A stretch of DNA of 64,000 nt from contig NZ_JBHSMT010000008.1 of assembly GCF_042654985.1 (NCBI RefSeq), forward strand, positions 310,001-374,000, read 5' to 3'. The DNA comes from Paraherbaspirillum soli (GTDB taxonomy: Bacteria > Pseudomonadota > Gammaproteobacteria > Burkholderiales > Burkholderiaceae_D). Position numbers and translations under genes: made by a program. The notes under the pieces were generated by a model, which was not told the DNA's origin, did not search any database, and saw nothing but the letters and a program-made list of their open reading frames with translations. The stretch's first letter is position 1; each line of letters opens with the position of its first letter. This document shows positions 23,101 to 31,765 of this stretch, piece by piece.

Positions 23101-24846
23101 TCACATCCGGGTCGGCGCCGATACGCCGATCAGCGCCAAACCATTCTGCAACACTTGACGGGTGGCGCACAACAAGGCCAGACGCGCCATTTTGACGGCT
23201 TGATCGTCGACCAATACGCGCTCTGCATTGTAGTAGCTGTGCAACTCGCCCGCCAAATCGCGCAGATAAAAGGCGACTTGATGCGGGCCTAGCTCTTCCA
23301 GCGCGCGTTGCAGCATTTCCGGATATTCGGCCAGCTTGGCCAGCAAAGTGGCCTCGCGCGGCGCGGTCAGCGGGCTCAGGTCGACCGCGTTCAAGCCAGC
23401 CTCGTCGCCGTTCCATTGCGCCAGTACCGAGCAAATGCGGGCATGCGCGTATTGCACGTAATAGACCGGGTTTTCATCTGACTTGGCCAGCGCCAGATCG
23501 ACGTCGAACACGAACTCGGTATCGGCCTTGCGCGAAATCAGGAAGAAGCGCACCGCGTCGCGGCCGCGGGTCAGGTCGCGTGGGGCTTCGTCGCCGGCCT
23601 GCGCTGCGCTGTCATTGCCGGTCGACCATTCAATCAGGTCGCGCACGGTGACGTAGGAACCGGCGCGCTTGGAAATCTTCACTTCCTCGCCGTTCTTCAT
23701 TACCGTCACCATCTTGTGCAACACGTAATCCGGATAGCCTTGCGGAATCCCCATGTTGACGGCTTGCAAACCGGCGCGGACGCGGGCGATGGTGCCGTGG
23801 TGGTCGCTGCCCTGGATATTGATGACCTGGCCGAAGCCGCGCTGCCATTTGGTGATGTGATAGGCAACGTCGGGCACGAAGTAGGTGTAGGTGCCGTCGG
23901 TCTTTTTCATCACGCGGTCTTTGTCGTCGCCGTAGTCGGTGGTGCGCAACCACAGCGCGCCGTCCTGCTCGTAGGTGACGCCGGCGGCGACCAGGGCGTC
24001 CACGGCGGCGGCCACCTTGCCGTCTTTATATAGAGACGACTCCAGGTAATAGTTGTCGAATTTGACGCCGAACGCCAACAAGTCCAGATCCTGCTCGCGG
24101 CGCAGATAAGTCACGGCAAACTTGCGGATCGATTCGATATCCTCGATATCGCCGCTGGCGGTGGCCGGTTCGCCATCGCTGGCGGCGACCGTCTTTTTGG
24201 CCAGGAAATCCTGGGCGATCTCGGCGATATAGTCGCCGTTATAGGCGCTCTCCGGCCACTCTGCATCGCCCGGCTTGAAGCCCTTGGCGCGCGCCTGGAC
24301 CGAAGTCGCGAGGGTCGCGATCTGGACCCCGGCATCGTTGTAATAGAACTCGCGGGTGACATCGAAACCCTGCGCCTGGAACAGCGCCGACAGTGCGTCG
24401 CCGAGCGCGCCCTGACGGCCGTGGCCGACATGCAAAGGTCCGGTCGGATTGGCCGAAACAAATTCCACCAGGACCTTTTTGCCGGCGCCGAGCTGGCTCT
24501 TGCCGTAGGCTGCCGCCTCTTGCAATACCGCCCGCACCACTTGCTGCTTGGCCGCTGCGGTCAGGCGCAGATTGATAAAGCCGGGGCCGGCGATCTCGGC
24601 CGACGCGATCAGATCACCGTGCTCGGTGCTGGCCAGCACCGCCGCCACCAGCGTTTGCGCCAGTTCACGCGGATTTTTCTTGAGCGGTTTAGCCAGCTGC
24701 ATCGCGATGTTGCAGGCGACGTCGCCGTGCGACGGATCGCGCGGACGCTCCAGCGTCACGCTTGGTTGCAACCCGGTGCCGGCCACGATCGGCTGCAAGG
24801 CGGTGTTGAAAAGGTCGATGATCTGTTGTTTTTGTTGTGCAAGCAT
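23101..24846 (-). CDS. argS: Arginyl-tRNA synthetase
   Basis: 581 residues, full length. An N-terminal Add-1 domain (1-110), then the class I catalytic core with the HIGH-type motif in SANPTGPLHVGHGRQG. The KMSKS position is reduced (VKISKRAGSYV), which is common in ArgRS. The C-terminal DALR anticodon-binding domain includes YYVQYAHARICSVL. It attaches Arg to tRNA-Arg; the tRNA-Arg(CCG) at 45 kb is one substrate. It heads an operon with the SPOR protein. Confidence 0.97.
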   Translation of the reverse strand: MLAQQKQQIIDLFNTALQPIVAGTGLQPSVTLERPRDPSHGDVACNIAMQLAKPLKKNPRELAQTLVAAVLASTEHGDLIASAEIAGPGFINLRLTAAAKQQVVRAVLQEAAAYGKSQLGAGKKVLVEFVSANPTGPLHVGHGRQGALGDALSALFQAQGFDVTREFYYNDAGVQIATLATSVQARAKGFKPGDAEWPESAYNGDYIAEIAQDFLAKKTVAASDGEPATASGDIEDIESIRKFAVTYLRREQDLDLLAFGVKFDNYYLESSLYKDGKVAAAVDALVAAGVTYEQDGALWLRTTDYGDDKDRVMKKTDGTYTYFVPDVAYHITKWQRGFGQVINIQGSDHHGTIARVRAGLQAVNMGIPQGYPDYVLHKMVTVMKNGEEVKISKRAGSYVTVRDLIEWSTGNDSAAQAGDEAPRDLTRGRDAVRFFLISRKADTEFVFDVDLALAKSDENPVYYVQYAHARICSVLAQWNGDEAGLNAVDLSPLTAPREATLLAKLAEYPEMLQRALEELGPHQVAFYLRDLAGELHSYYNAERVLVDDQAVKMARLALLCATRQVLQNGLALIGVSAPTRM

Positions 24847-25065
24847 AAGAGTGGTTTCAGTGGTACGGAAGCCGTACGGGGTTATGCGGAAAATCTAAGC
24901 AGTCTGGATTATACCGACTTGGCGCATCAATCTGAGCTTGCGTGGCGGCGGGCAATAGCGCATTTGTAACGCAATGCAAGCGACAAAAACTGCTGCTAAG
25001 ATGCAACGGTTTTGCCCGTTTGTATCATTTTTCATATCCGCTCTACCCCGTTCACAGGAATAGCA

Positions 25066-25662
25066 ATGACCAATTTCGCAGCACGTACCGCCGATCACCC
25101 CATAGCCCCGCAATTCATCCAGCGCTGGTCGCCGCGCGCTTTTGCCAGCGACCAGATTTCCGAAGCGGAGTTGCTGACGATCCTGGAAGCCGCCCGCTGG
25201 GCGCCGTCGTCCTACAACTCGCAACCGTGGCGTTTTGTGTTCGCTCGCCGCGGCACGCCGCACTGGAACAATTTGCTGGGCTTGCTCAACGATTTCAACC
25301 GCAGCTGGGCCGAAGGCGCATCGGCGCTGGTGATCGTGCTGTCGAAAACCACCTTCACGCCGCCCGGCAGTGCCAACACGCACCCTGCCCCCTATCATTC
25401 GTTCGACGCCGGTTCGTCCTGGGCTTATCTGGCGCTGCAAGCCGGTCTGTCCGGCTGGCATGCGCACGGCATGGCCGGTTTCGACAAGGAAAAAACCCGC
25501 AGCGTATTGGGCGTGCCGGCCGACTATGCGATTGAAATCGCGGTCGCCATCGGTAAAGTCGGCGACAAGGCGCTGCTGCCGGAGTCCCTGCAAGCGGGTG
25601 AAGCACCGAGCCCGCGCCAGCCTTTGAGCACGCTGGCATTTGAAGGTGCTTTCAAGGCTTGA
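25066..25662 (+). CDS. Nitroreductase family protein
   Basis: 198 residues from the ATG at 25066, with AGGA upstream. FMN-binding nitroreductase fold: RWSPRAFASDQIS with the phosphate-binding Arg, EAARWAPSSYNSQPWRFV, and AYLALQAGLSGWHAHGMAGF. Members use NAD(P)H to reduce nitro groups, quinones or other acceptors; the substrate here is unknown. The upstream 218-bp gap divides it from the divergent argS. Confidence 0.9.
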   Translation: MTNFAARTADHPIAPQFIQRWSPRAFASDQISEAELLTILEAARWAPSSYNSQPWRFVFARRGTPHWNNLLGLLNDFNRSWAEGASALVIVLSKTTFTPPGSANTHPAPYHSFDAGSSWAYLALQAGLSGWHAHGMAGFDKEKTRSVLGVPADYAIEIAVAIGKVGDKALLPESLQAGEAPSPRQPLSTLAFEGAFKA

Positions 25663-25813
25663 TGTTTTTGCGTCTATCAGCCTGACCTGGCCGCTGTCGG
25701 ATGACGGCAGCGGCCAGGTGCCGGTCGCCAGGTGCTGAAAATCGTTTTAAATCATCTCTTCTCCTGCCTCTAGCCTTATTCTTCTAGCTTTAACCCTCTA
25801 GCCTTAAATCTCC

Positions 25814-26329
25814 ATGCAATTGACACCACGCCGCCGCTTGTTCGGCATGCTTTTCTGGGCGCTGCTCACCGCTTTCTTTTTTGCCAATGTGGAAATCCAG
25901 ATCGAAGGCGGCGCGGGCTGGGCGACCGGCTTGCCGACCTGGCGCATCGAGCACCACTGGTTGCTGGATATCTTTTGGGGCGGACGCGCCATGACCGGTT
26001 ATCACGCCTGGGTATTTCCATTCATCGCGCTGATGTTTCATTACCCGATCTGGTTCAACGGCAGCTGGAACTGGCGCGACGAATGCCGGATCCTGGCCTC
26101 TATCATGCTGTTCTGGATTGCCGAAGACTGGCTCTGGTTTTTGCTGAATCCGCTGTACGGGCTGGCGCGCTTCAATCCAGTCGACGTGCCGTGGCATAAG
26201 CACTGGCTGGGACCGGTTCCGACCGATTACTGGGTTTATACGATTGTGGCGCTATTGCTGCTCTGGCATGCCGAGCGGAAACACGGTCAACAGTCCCTGA
26301 CGCCAGCGGCAAAAAAAATGCCGACCTAA
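25814..26329 (+). CDS. Hypothetical integral membrane protein
   Basis: 171 residues. Four likely membrane segments (about 9-27, 63-82, 93-113, 138-155), with a conserved-looking Trp/His-rich stretch (RIEHHWLLDIFWGG, YHAWVFPFIALMFHYPIWFNGSWNW) on one side. The family was not recognised. The start has no clear ribosome binding site. A repeated CTAGCCTTA-like motif lies just upstream. It is separated from the convergent DUF466 gene by 78 bp. Confidence 0.65.
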   Translation: MQLTPRRRLFGMLFWALLTAFFFANVEIQIEGGAGWATGLPTWRIEHHWLLDIFWGGRAMTGYHAWVFPFIALMFHYPIWFNGSWNWRDECRILASIMLFWIAEDWLWFLLNPLYGLARFNPVDVPWHKHWLGPVPTDYWVYTIVALLLLWHAERKHGQQSLTPAAKKMPT

Positions 26330-26407
26330 AATTCAGTCGGCAAAAACATCGTCATGGGATGTTGGGGTGCTTAAGTGCTTACTTAAGCGTGAATCCGGTA
26401 AATGTTT

Positions 26408-26608
26408 TTAGCAGCAGCGTCCAATCCGGCCATTGCCGCCATAGCGCGCCTCCTGGCGCTCGCGAAAAAACTCTTCGTAACTCATCACCGGCTGATCCGG
26501 ATGGTTGGTTTCCATGTGCGTCACATAGGTGCTGTATTCAGGCACGCCGACCATCAGCCGCATGCTTTGCCCGAGATAGCGTCCGGCCTTGGCGAGTTCG
26601 TCCAGCAT
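26408..26608 (-). CDS. YbdD/YjiX (DUF466) family small protein
   Basis: 66 residues from the ATG at 26608, with AGGAA upstream. The sequence follows the family closely: LAKAGRYLGQSMRLMVGVPEYSTYV, HMETNHPDQPVMSYEEFFRERQEARYGG, and a C-terminal CC. Members are almost always coded just after a CstA-type transporter, as here (10 bp). The protein is presumed to assist or regulate that carrier. The role is not established. Confidence 0.9.
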   Translation of the reverse strand: MLDELAKAGRYLGQSMRLMVGVPEYSTYVTHMETNHPDQPVMSYEEFFRERQEARYGGNGRIGRCC

Positions 26609-26618
26609 CGGTGGTTCC

Positions 26619-28691
26619 TCAGGCTTGCGGCAATGCGCTTGCCGGCAGCGATTCGAACGGCGTTTCTTTGGTGCTCGGCCGATGGGCGGCGCGCGCCGCC
26701 AGCACCGTCCGGATGCCAAAGCCCAGGATGCTCAGCAACACCATGATGAAGATACCGGCCAGCGCAGCATCGACATAATCGTTGAAGATCACTTGCTGCA
26801 TTTGCGCCATCGACTTGGCCGGCGCCAGCAATTTGCCGTCGGCCAATGCCGCTTTATATTTAGCCGCATGCGCCAGGAAGCCGACCCGTGGATTGGCATC
26901 GAATATTTTTTGCCAGCCGGCGGTCAAGGTGCAAATCAGAATCCACACGGTCGGCACGATCGTGACCCAGGCAAAGCGGTCGCGCTTCATCTTGAACAAG
27001 ACGCAAGTCGCCAGGATCAGTGCGATGCCGGCCAGCATCTGGTTGGAAATCCCGAACAGCGGCCACAAGGTATTGATCCCGCCCAGCGGATCGACCACGC
27101 CCTGATACAGGAAATAGCCCCAGCCGGCGACGCACAGGCCGGTGGCAATCAGGCTGGCCGGCAGCGAATCGATCTTGCGCATCGACGGCACGAAAGTGCC
27201 GAGCAGATCTTGCAGCATGAAACGGCCGGCGCGGGTGCCCGCATCCACCGCAGTCAGGATGAACAGCGCTTCGAACAGGATCGCGAAGTGATACCAGAAC
27301 GCCATCATGACCTTGCCGCCGCCGATGCTGGACAGGATGTGCGCCATCCCCACCGCCAAGGTCGGCGCGCCGCCGGCGCGTGAAATGATGCTGTGTTCGC
27401 CGACGTCCTTGGCGACCTGGGCCAGCATTTCCGGCGTCACGTAGAAGCCCCACTGCGACACCGCATGGGCGGCCGAATCGACCGTGCTGCCGATCAATGC
27501 GGCCGGACTGTTCATTGCAAAATAGACGCCAGGTTCAATGCAGGATGCGGCGATCAGGGCCATCACCGCGACGAACGATTCCATCAGCATCGCGCCGTAG
27601 CCGATGAAGCGTGCGTGACGTTCGTTCTCCAGCAGTTTCGGGGTGGTGCCGGAGGCGATCAAAGCATGGAAGCCGGATACCGCGCCGCAAGCGATGGTGA
27701 TGAACAGGAACGGGAACAGGCGGCCCGACCAGACCGGGCCGGAGCCGTCCATGAACTGGGTGAACGCCGGCATTTTGAGTTGCGGGGCGACAAACACGAT
27801 GCCCAGCGCCAGGGCGACGATGGTGCCGATTTTGAGGAAGGTCGACAAATAATCACGCGGTGCCAGCAACAGCCAGACCGGCAACACTGAAGCGATGAAG
27901 CCGTAGCCGATCAACATCCAGGTCAGCTCTTTGCCGGTGAACGTAAACAGCGCGCCGAGCACCGGATTTTCCTGCACGTATTGGCCGCCGATGATCGCCA
28001 GCATCAGCAATACGAAGCCGATCAGCGAGACTTCGCCGATGCGGCCGGGACGGAGGTAGCGGGTGTAGACGCCCATGAACAAGGCGATGGGGATGGTGAC
28101 CGCGACGGTAAACGTGCCCCACGGCGATTCGGCCAGCGCCTTGACCACGATCAAGGCCAGCACCGCCAGGATGATCAGCATGATCATGAAAGCGCCGAAC
28201 AAGGCGATCACGCCGGGCACCTGGCCCAACTCGGATTTGATCAGATCGCCCAGCGAACGGCCGTCGCGCCGGGTCGAGATGAACAACACCATCAAATCCT
28301 GCACCGCGCCGGCAAACACCACCCCGGCCAGGATCCATAGCACGCCGGGCAGATAACCCATCTGCGCCGCCAGCACCGGGCCGACCAGCGGACCGGCGCC
28401 GGCGATGGCGGCAAAGTGATGGCCAAACAGGACGTTTTTATTGGTCGGTACGTAGTCCAGGCCGTCGTTGTATTTGTAGGCCGGCGTCATCCGGTTGGGA
28501 TCCAGGCCCAGCACCCGGTCGGCAATGAACAGGCTGTAAAAACGGTAAGCGATCAGGTAGACGCAGACCGCGGCAATCACGATCCAGATGGCGCTGATCG
28601 ATTCGCCGCGCTGCAGGCCGATGTAGCCGAACGCGAAGGCGCCGAGCACCGCCAGCGCAAGCCAGGCCATTTTTGACAATAAGCGATTCAT
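26619..28691 (-). CDS. cstA: Carbon starvation protein CstA-type transporter
   Basis: 690 residues with about 16-18 membrane segments. The N-terminal block (NRMTPAYKYNDGLDYVPTNKNVLFGHHFAAIAGAGPLVGPVLAAQMGYL in pieces) is the signature of CstA/BtsT carriers. E. coli members take up pyruvate and possibly peptides. Here the small DUF466 partner lies downstream, and a cache-type sensor kinase/regulator pair is divergent, which makes regulated uptake of an organic acid likely. A palindromic repeat begins 32 bp before the start codon, so it lies in the leader or promoter. Confidence 0.93.
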   Translation of the reverse strand: MNRLLSKMAWLALAVLGAFAFGYIGLQRGESISAIWIVIAAVCVYLIAYRFYSLFIADRVLGLDPNRMTPAYKYNDGLDYVPTNKNVLFGHHFAAIAGAGPLVGPVLAAQMGYLPGVLWILAGVVFAGAVQDLMVLFISTRRDGRSLGDLIKSELGQVPGVIALFGAFMIMLIILAVLALIVVKALAESPWGTFTVAVTIPIALFMGVYTRYLRPGRIGEVSLIGFVLLMLAIIGGQYVQENPVLGALFTFTGKELTWMLIGYGFIASVLPVWLLLAPRDYLSTFLKIGTIVALALGIVFVAPQLKMPAFTQFMDGSGPVWSGRLFPFLFITIACGAVSGFHALIASGTTPKLLENERHARFIGYGAMLMESFVAVMALIAASCIEPGVYFAMNSPAALIGSTVDSAAHAVSQWGFYVTPEMLAQVAKDVGEHSIISRAGGAPTLAVGMAHILSSIGGGKVMMAFWYHFAILFEALFILTAVDAGTRAGRFMLQDLLGTFVPSMRKIDSLPASLIATGLCVAGWGYFLYQGVVDPLGGINTLWPLFGISNQMLAGIALILATCVLFKMKRDRFAWVTIVPTVWILICTLTAGWQKIFDANPRVGFLAHAAKYKAALADGKLLAPAKSMAQMQQVIFNDYVDAALAGIFIMVLLSILGFGIRTVLAARAAHRPSTKETPFESLPASALPQA

Positions 28692-28722
28692 TGTTCTCCT
28701 CCCAGGTGGGGATGAATATTTT

Positions 28723-28845
28723 AGGGCACCTCGGAAAACCTACTGCGCAGCCCAATCTCGGGCCTGTGATGCTCGCCGTACCTCAGTACGGCTGCGCTTC
28801 TCGACCCGACCTTGGGCCGCTCGCTACGGTTTTTCGAGGCGCCCT
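28723..28845. repeat. Long imperfect palindrome, copy 5
   Basis: Reverse orientation relative to the other copies. Outer arms AGGGCACCTCGGAAAACC and GGTTTTTCGAGGCGCCCT, apex GCCGTAC-CTCA-GTACGGC. It lies between cstA and the divergent sensor kinase gene, 32 bp from the cstA start. It is the only copy not beside a stop codon. Confidence 0.85.
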
Positions 28846-28971
28846 ATAGAAATTATTGTTTTTGGCAGTACGGAATGAGCAAGCCTGCCGGGCAGTATTT
28901 GGCATATGGGATGCGGGAACAAGCGAAAGACTACGCAAAACAGCTACGTAGTACCACGTAGAACAGGCGAC

Positions 28972-29001
28972 GTAGGGCGGAAAAGCGCAGCGCCTTCCGC
29001 C
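28972..29001. repeat. Short palindromic repeat element, degenerate copy
   Basis: GTAGGGCGGAAAAGCGCAGC followed by GCCTTCCGCC, the same family as 3041-3075. It lies 31 bp before the start of the sensor kinase gene. Several ACGTAG motifs lie just upstream (28945-28975). Confidence 0.65.
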
Positions 29002-29031
29002 GCTTGCGCGACATACGGGTAAAGTAGCGCC

Positions 29032-30411
29032 ATGAAATTACGGCAGAAAATTATTTTCCTGGCAATCGCACCGCTGATTCTGGCGTTGTGCGCGATCGCT
29101 TTCGCGGTGCGGCATCAGGCCATCTCGCTCGGACAGCAGCAACGCGTCGAGATTCAGACTGCTTATCTGGCCAGCAAGGAAGCCGAGCTGAAGCATTACG
29201 TAACGCTGGCGACGCGCTCGATTGCCCATCTTTACGACTCCGGCCGCAGCGATCCCGCCACGCTGGAAGAGGCCAAGGCGATCCTGGCCAAACTGGATTA
29301 CGGCAACGACGGTTATTTCTTTGTATATGACATGCAGGGCAATAACCTGATGCACCCGCGCCAGCCGGAACTGGTCGGCCACAATCTGTGGGACATGAAA
29401 GATGTCAACGGCAGCCTGACCATCCAGCACTTGATCGAACGCGCCAAAAACGGCGGCGGGATCGAGCGCTACCTGTGGAAAAAGCCGTCCAGCCACCAGA
29501 TCGCGCCCAAACTCGGTTATGTGATTGCGCTGCCGAAGTGGGGCTGGATGCTGGGCACCGGCATCTATCTGGACGATGTGGATGAGGCGCTGAACAAGAT
29601 CGATGCCCAGGTTTCCGGCAATATCAGCAGCACCATGCTGTGGATTGCCGCCATCGCCATCCTCAGCGCGGTGGCGGTGGGACTGTCCGGGCTGGTGCTG
29701 AATCTGAGCGAACATCGGGTGGCCGATGCCAAGCTCAAAGTGCTGGCGCAAAGAGTGGTCCGTTCGCAGGAGGAGGAGCGAGCCCGGTTGTCGCGCGACC
29801 TGCATGACGGCATCAGCCAGTGGCTGGTCTCGATCAAACTGCAGATTGAGGCTGGCATCATCAAACTCGGCGGCGGAGCGCGGCAGGCAGCGGCGGCACA
29901 AGCGACTTTCGAACGCACTGCCAGCCAGCTCAATCATGTGCTGGGCGAGGTGCGCCGCATTTCCCAGGACCTGCGGCCGGCGATCCTGGACGATCTCGGC
30001 CTGGCCGCTGCGCTCGACCATCTGACCCATGAATGGGTGGAACATGCCGGCATCCCGATCGAGTTTTCCGCGTCTGGCGGCACCGACGGCATCTCCGATG
30101 TTGCCAACACGGTACTGTTTCGCATCGCCCAGGAAGCGCTGACCAACATCGCACGCCACGCCCAGGCCAGCCGGATCGTGATGCAATTGCAAGGCGATCA
30201 ACAGGCGGTCAGCCTGACCGTGCGCGACGACGGCACCGGCTTCGATGTCGATCAAATCGATGGCAATCCGAAACGCGGCATCGGCCTGCGCAATATGGTC
30301 GAACGGCTGGAAGCGGTCGGCGGACAACTCCGGCTCAACTCATCTTCGACAGGAACCAGCCTGCTGGCGACGATTCCCTGCACCTCACCGACAAATTCTC
30401 CTTATGCTTGA
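29032..30411 (+). CDS. Cache-domain sensor histidine kinase (NarL/DesK-type)
   Basis: 459 residues. Membrane segment 7-27, a single periplasmic cache domain (about 30-195) with the typical DYGNDGYFFVYDMQGNNLMHP block, and a second membrane segment near 202-225. Then a HisKA_3 dimerisation domain with the phospho-His in LSRDLHDGISQWL and a HATPase domain (EALTNIARHA, DDGTGF). Cache domains of this type often sense small organic acids. The regulator gene overlaps by eight bases. Divergent cstA is the likely target, by position only. Confidence 0.9.
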   Translation: MKLRQKIIFLAIAPLILALCAIAFAVRHQAISLGQQQRVEIQTAYLASKEAELKHYVTLATRSIAHLYDSGRSDPATLEEAKAILAKLDYGNDGYFFVYDMQGNNLMHPRQPELVGHNLWDMKDVNGSLTIQHLIERAKNGGGIERYLWKKPSSHQIAPKLGYVIALPKWGWMLGTGIYLDDVDEALNKIDAQVSGNISSTMLWIAAIAILSAVAVGLSGLVLNLSEHRVADAKLKVLAQRVVRSQEEERARLSRDLHDGISQWLVSIKLQIEAGIIKLGGGARQAAAAQATFERTASQLNHVLGEVRRISQDLRPAILDDLGLAAALDHLTHEWVEHAGIPIEFSASGGTDGISDVANTVLFRIAQEALTNIARHAQASRIVMQLQGDQQAVSLTVRDDGTGFDVDQIDGNPKRGIGLRNMVERLEAVGGQLRLNSSSTGTSLLATIPCTSPTNSPYA

Positions 30412-31039
30412 TAAATCCACCACCAAGATCATGCTGGTCGACGACCATCCGCTAGTGCGCGACGGCTTGCGTGCGCGGCTGGAAGCGGTACCGGCCTTTA
30501 GCGTGGTCGCCGAGGCCGGGACTGCCGAAGAAGCGCTGCAACACGCCGAGCAACTGACTATCGACTTGGTGCTGATGGATATCAATCTGCGCGGCGGCGG
30601 CGGCAATAACGGCATCGACCTGACCGCGCGTTTTCACGCCACCTTCCCCGAAATCGCGGTGCTGATCCTGAGCATGCACGACAAGACTGAGTACGTAATG
30701 CAGTCGATACAGGCCGGCGCCCGCGGTTATGTGCTGAAGGACGCGCCCGGCCAGGACATCGTGCATGCGATAGAAACCGTGATTTCAGGCGGGATTTATT
30801 ACAGTGCGGCGCTGGCCCACAAGTTGGCGCGGCCGATGGCCCCGAGCCTGCTGCTCACTGCGCGCGAGCGCCAGGTGTTGCAGCACATCGCCAATGGCGA
30901 ATCCAACAAGCAGATTGCGCGCGCTTTGGATCTGAGCGTGCGCACCATCGAAACCCATAGACTGAATATCAAGCGCAAGCTGGATATCGACGGTCAGGCG
31001 GAATTGATCAAGTTTGCGGTGGAGAATAATTTTCGCTGA
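30404..31039 (+). CDS. NarL/LuxR-family response regulator
   Basis: 211 residues from the ATG at 30404, which overlaps the kinase stop (ATGCTTGA). Receiver domain (1-125): acidic pocket VDDHP, phosphoacceptor Asp in LVLMDINLRG, Ser in ILSMHD, Lys in VLKDAP. A GGGGNNG insert follows the phosphorylation site. The C-terminal HTH is LTARERQVLQHIANGESNKQIARALDLSVRTIETHRLNIKRKL in pieces. Forms a two-component pair with the upstream cache kinase. Confidence 0.92.
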   Translation: MLDKSTTKIMLVDDHPLVRDGLRARLEAVPAFSVVAEAGTAEEALQHAEQLTIDLVLMDINLRGGGGNNGIDLTARFHATFPEIAVLILSMHDKTEYVMQSIQAGARGYVLKDAPGQDIVHAIETVISGGIYYSAALAHKLARPMAPSLLLTARERQVLQHIANGESNKQIARALDLSVRTIETHRLNIKRKLDIDGQAELIKFAVENNFR

Positions 31040-31051
31040 GCTCTTCTTTAT

Positions 31052-31171
31052 GGGCGTCTCGACAAACCGTAGCGAGCGGTTCAAGGTCGGGGCGAGAAGC
31101 GGAGCCGTACGGTTGTACGGCGAGCATCGCAGCCCCGAGATTGGGCCGCGCAGTAGGTTTTCGAGGTGCCC
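31052..31171. repeat. Long imperfect palindrome, copy 6
   Basis: Apex GCCGTAC-GGTT-GTACGGC. It lies between the response regulator (12 bp after its stop) and the convergent DUF1857 gene, directly abutting that gene's stop at 31172. The position suits a bidirectional terminator, though no T-tract is present. Confidence 0.85.
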
Positions 31172-31651
31172 TTATCCGAGCTTGCCTTCTGCGGCCAGTT
31201 CTCGGATCACGCGGATGGTGTCGATATCGGCTTCCTGGTAGGCGGAGCGGCGGAAATCGTCGTAGAAATCCTGCTCGGCCTGCGCCGCCGGCTGCAGCTC
31301 GACCGCCTCGTCCTCGTACTCGAAACGCACGAACAGCAAATCCGGTTGCGGCTCTTCGATCGTCATGACCAGGCTGGAAGCCTTGAGGTCCTGCTGCTTC
31401 GGCACCTGGTAGCGGACCTGCAATTGCGGCAGATAGCTGACGATATCGCGGATCACCACTTTGCCGTAACGCAGTTCACGCGTGACCGACTGCGCCGATT
31501 GATCGGATAGGCGGCAATCGTCCAGATGCTCGACAAACAACATCGGCTGTTCCGCCCGCATGACCAGCCCGCGCCACAGCTGTTCGTGCGTCAGCGGGTC
31601 GATCAGCGGATTGAGGGGATCGTTGATGGCGATCAGATGGTTGAATTTCAT
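31172..31651 (-). CDS. DUF1857 (AtaL-like, SRPBCC) family protein
   Basis: 159 residues. The N-terminal FNHLIAINDPLNPLIDPLTHEQLWRGLVMRAEQP (in pieces) and the following strand-rich region fit the SRPBCC-fold AtaL-like family, small ligand-binding proteins of unknown role in bacteria. The C-terminal helix (ADIDTIRVIRELAAEGKLG) closes the cavity in this fold. The stop codon directly abuts a palindromic repeat. Divergent from rep. Confidence 0.75.
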   Translation of the reverse strand: MKFNHLIAINDPLNPLIDPLTHEQLWRGLVMRAEQPMLFVEHLDDCRLSDQSAQSVTRELRYGKVVIRDIVSYLPQLQVRYQVPKQQDLKASSLVMTIEEPQPDLLFVRFEYEDEAVELQPAAQAEQDFYDDFRRSAYQEADIDTIRVIRELAAEGKLG

Positions 31652-31765
31652 GGCTGGCTCGGCAAAAAATGACAGTAAGCGGATTGTCCCATATTCGGCG
31701 ATCCGGCTGCGCGCCTGAGCGCACTGTTAAAATACAGCGCTTTGCTTCTTCCTGGTCAGCCGCTG

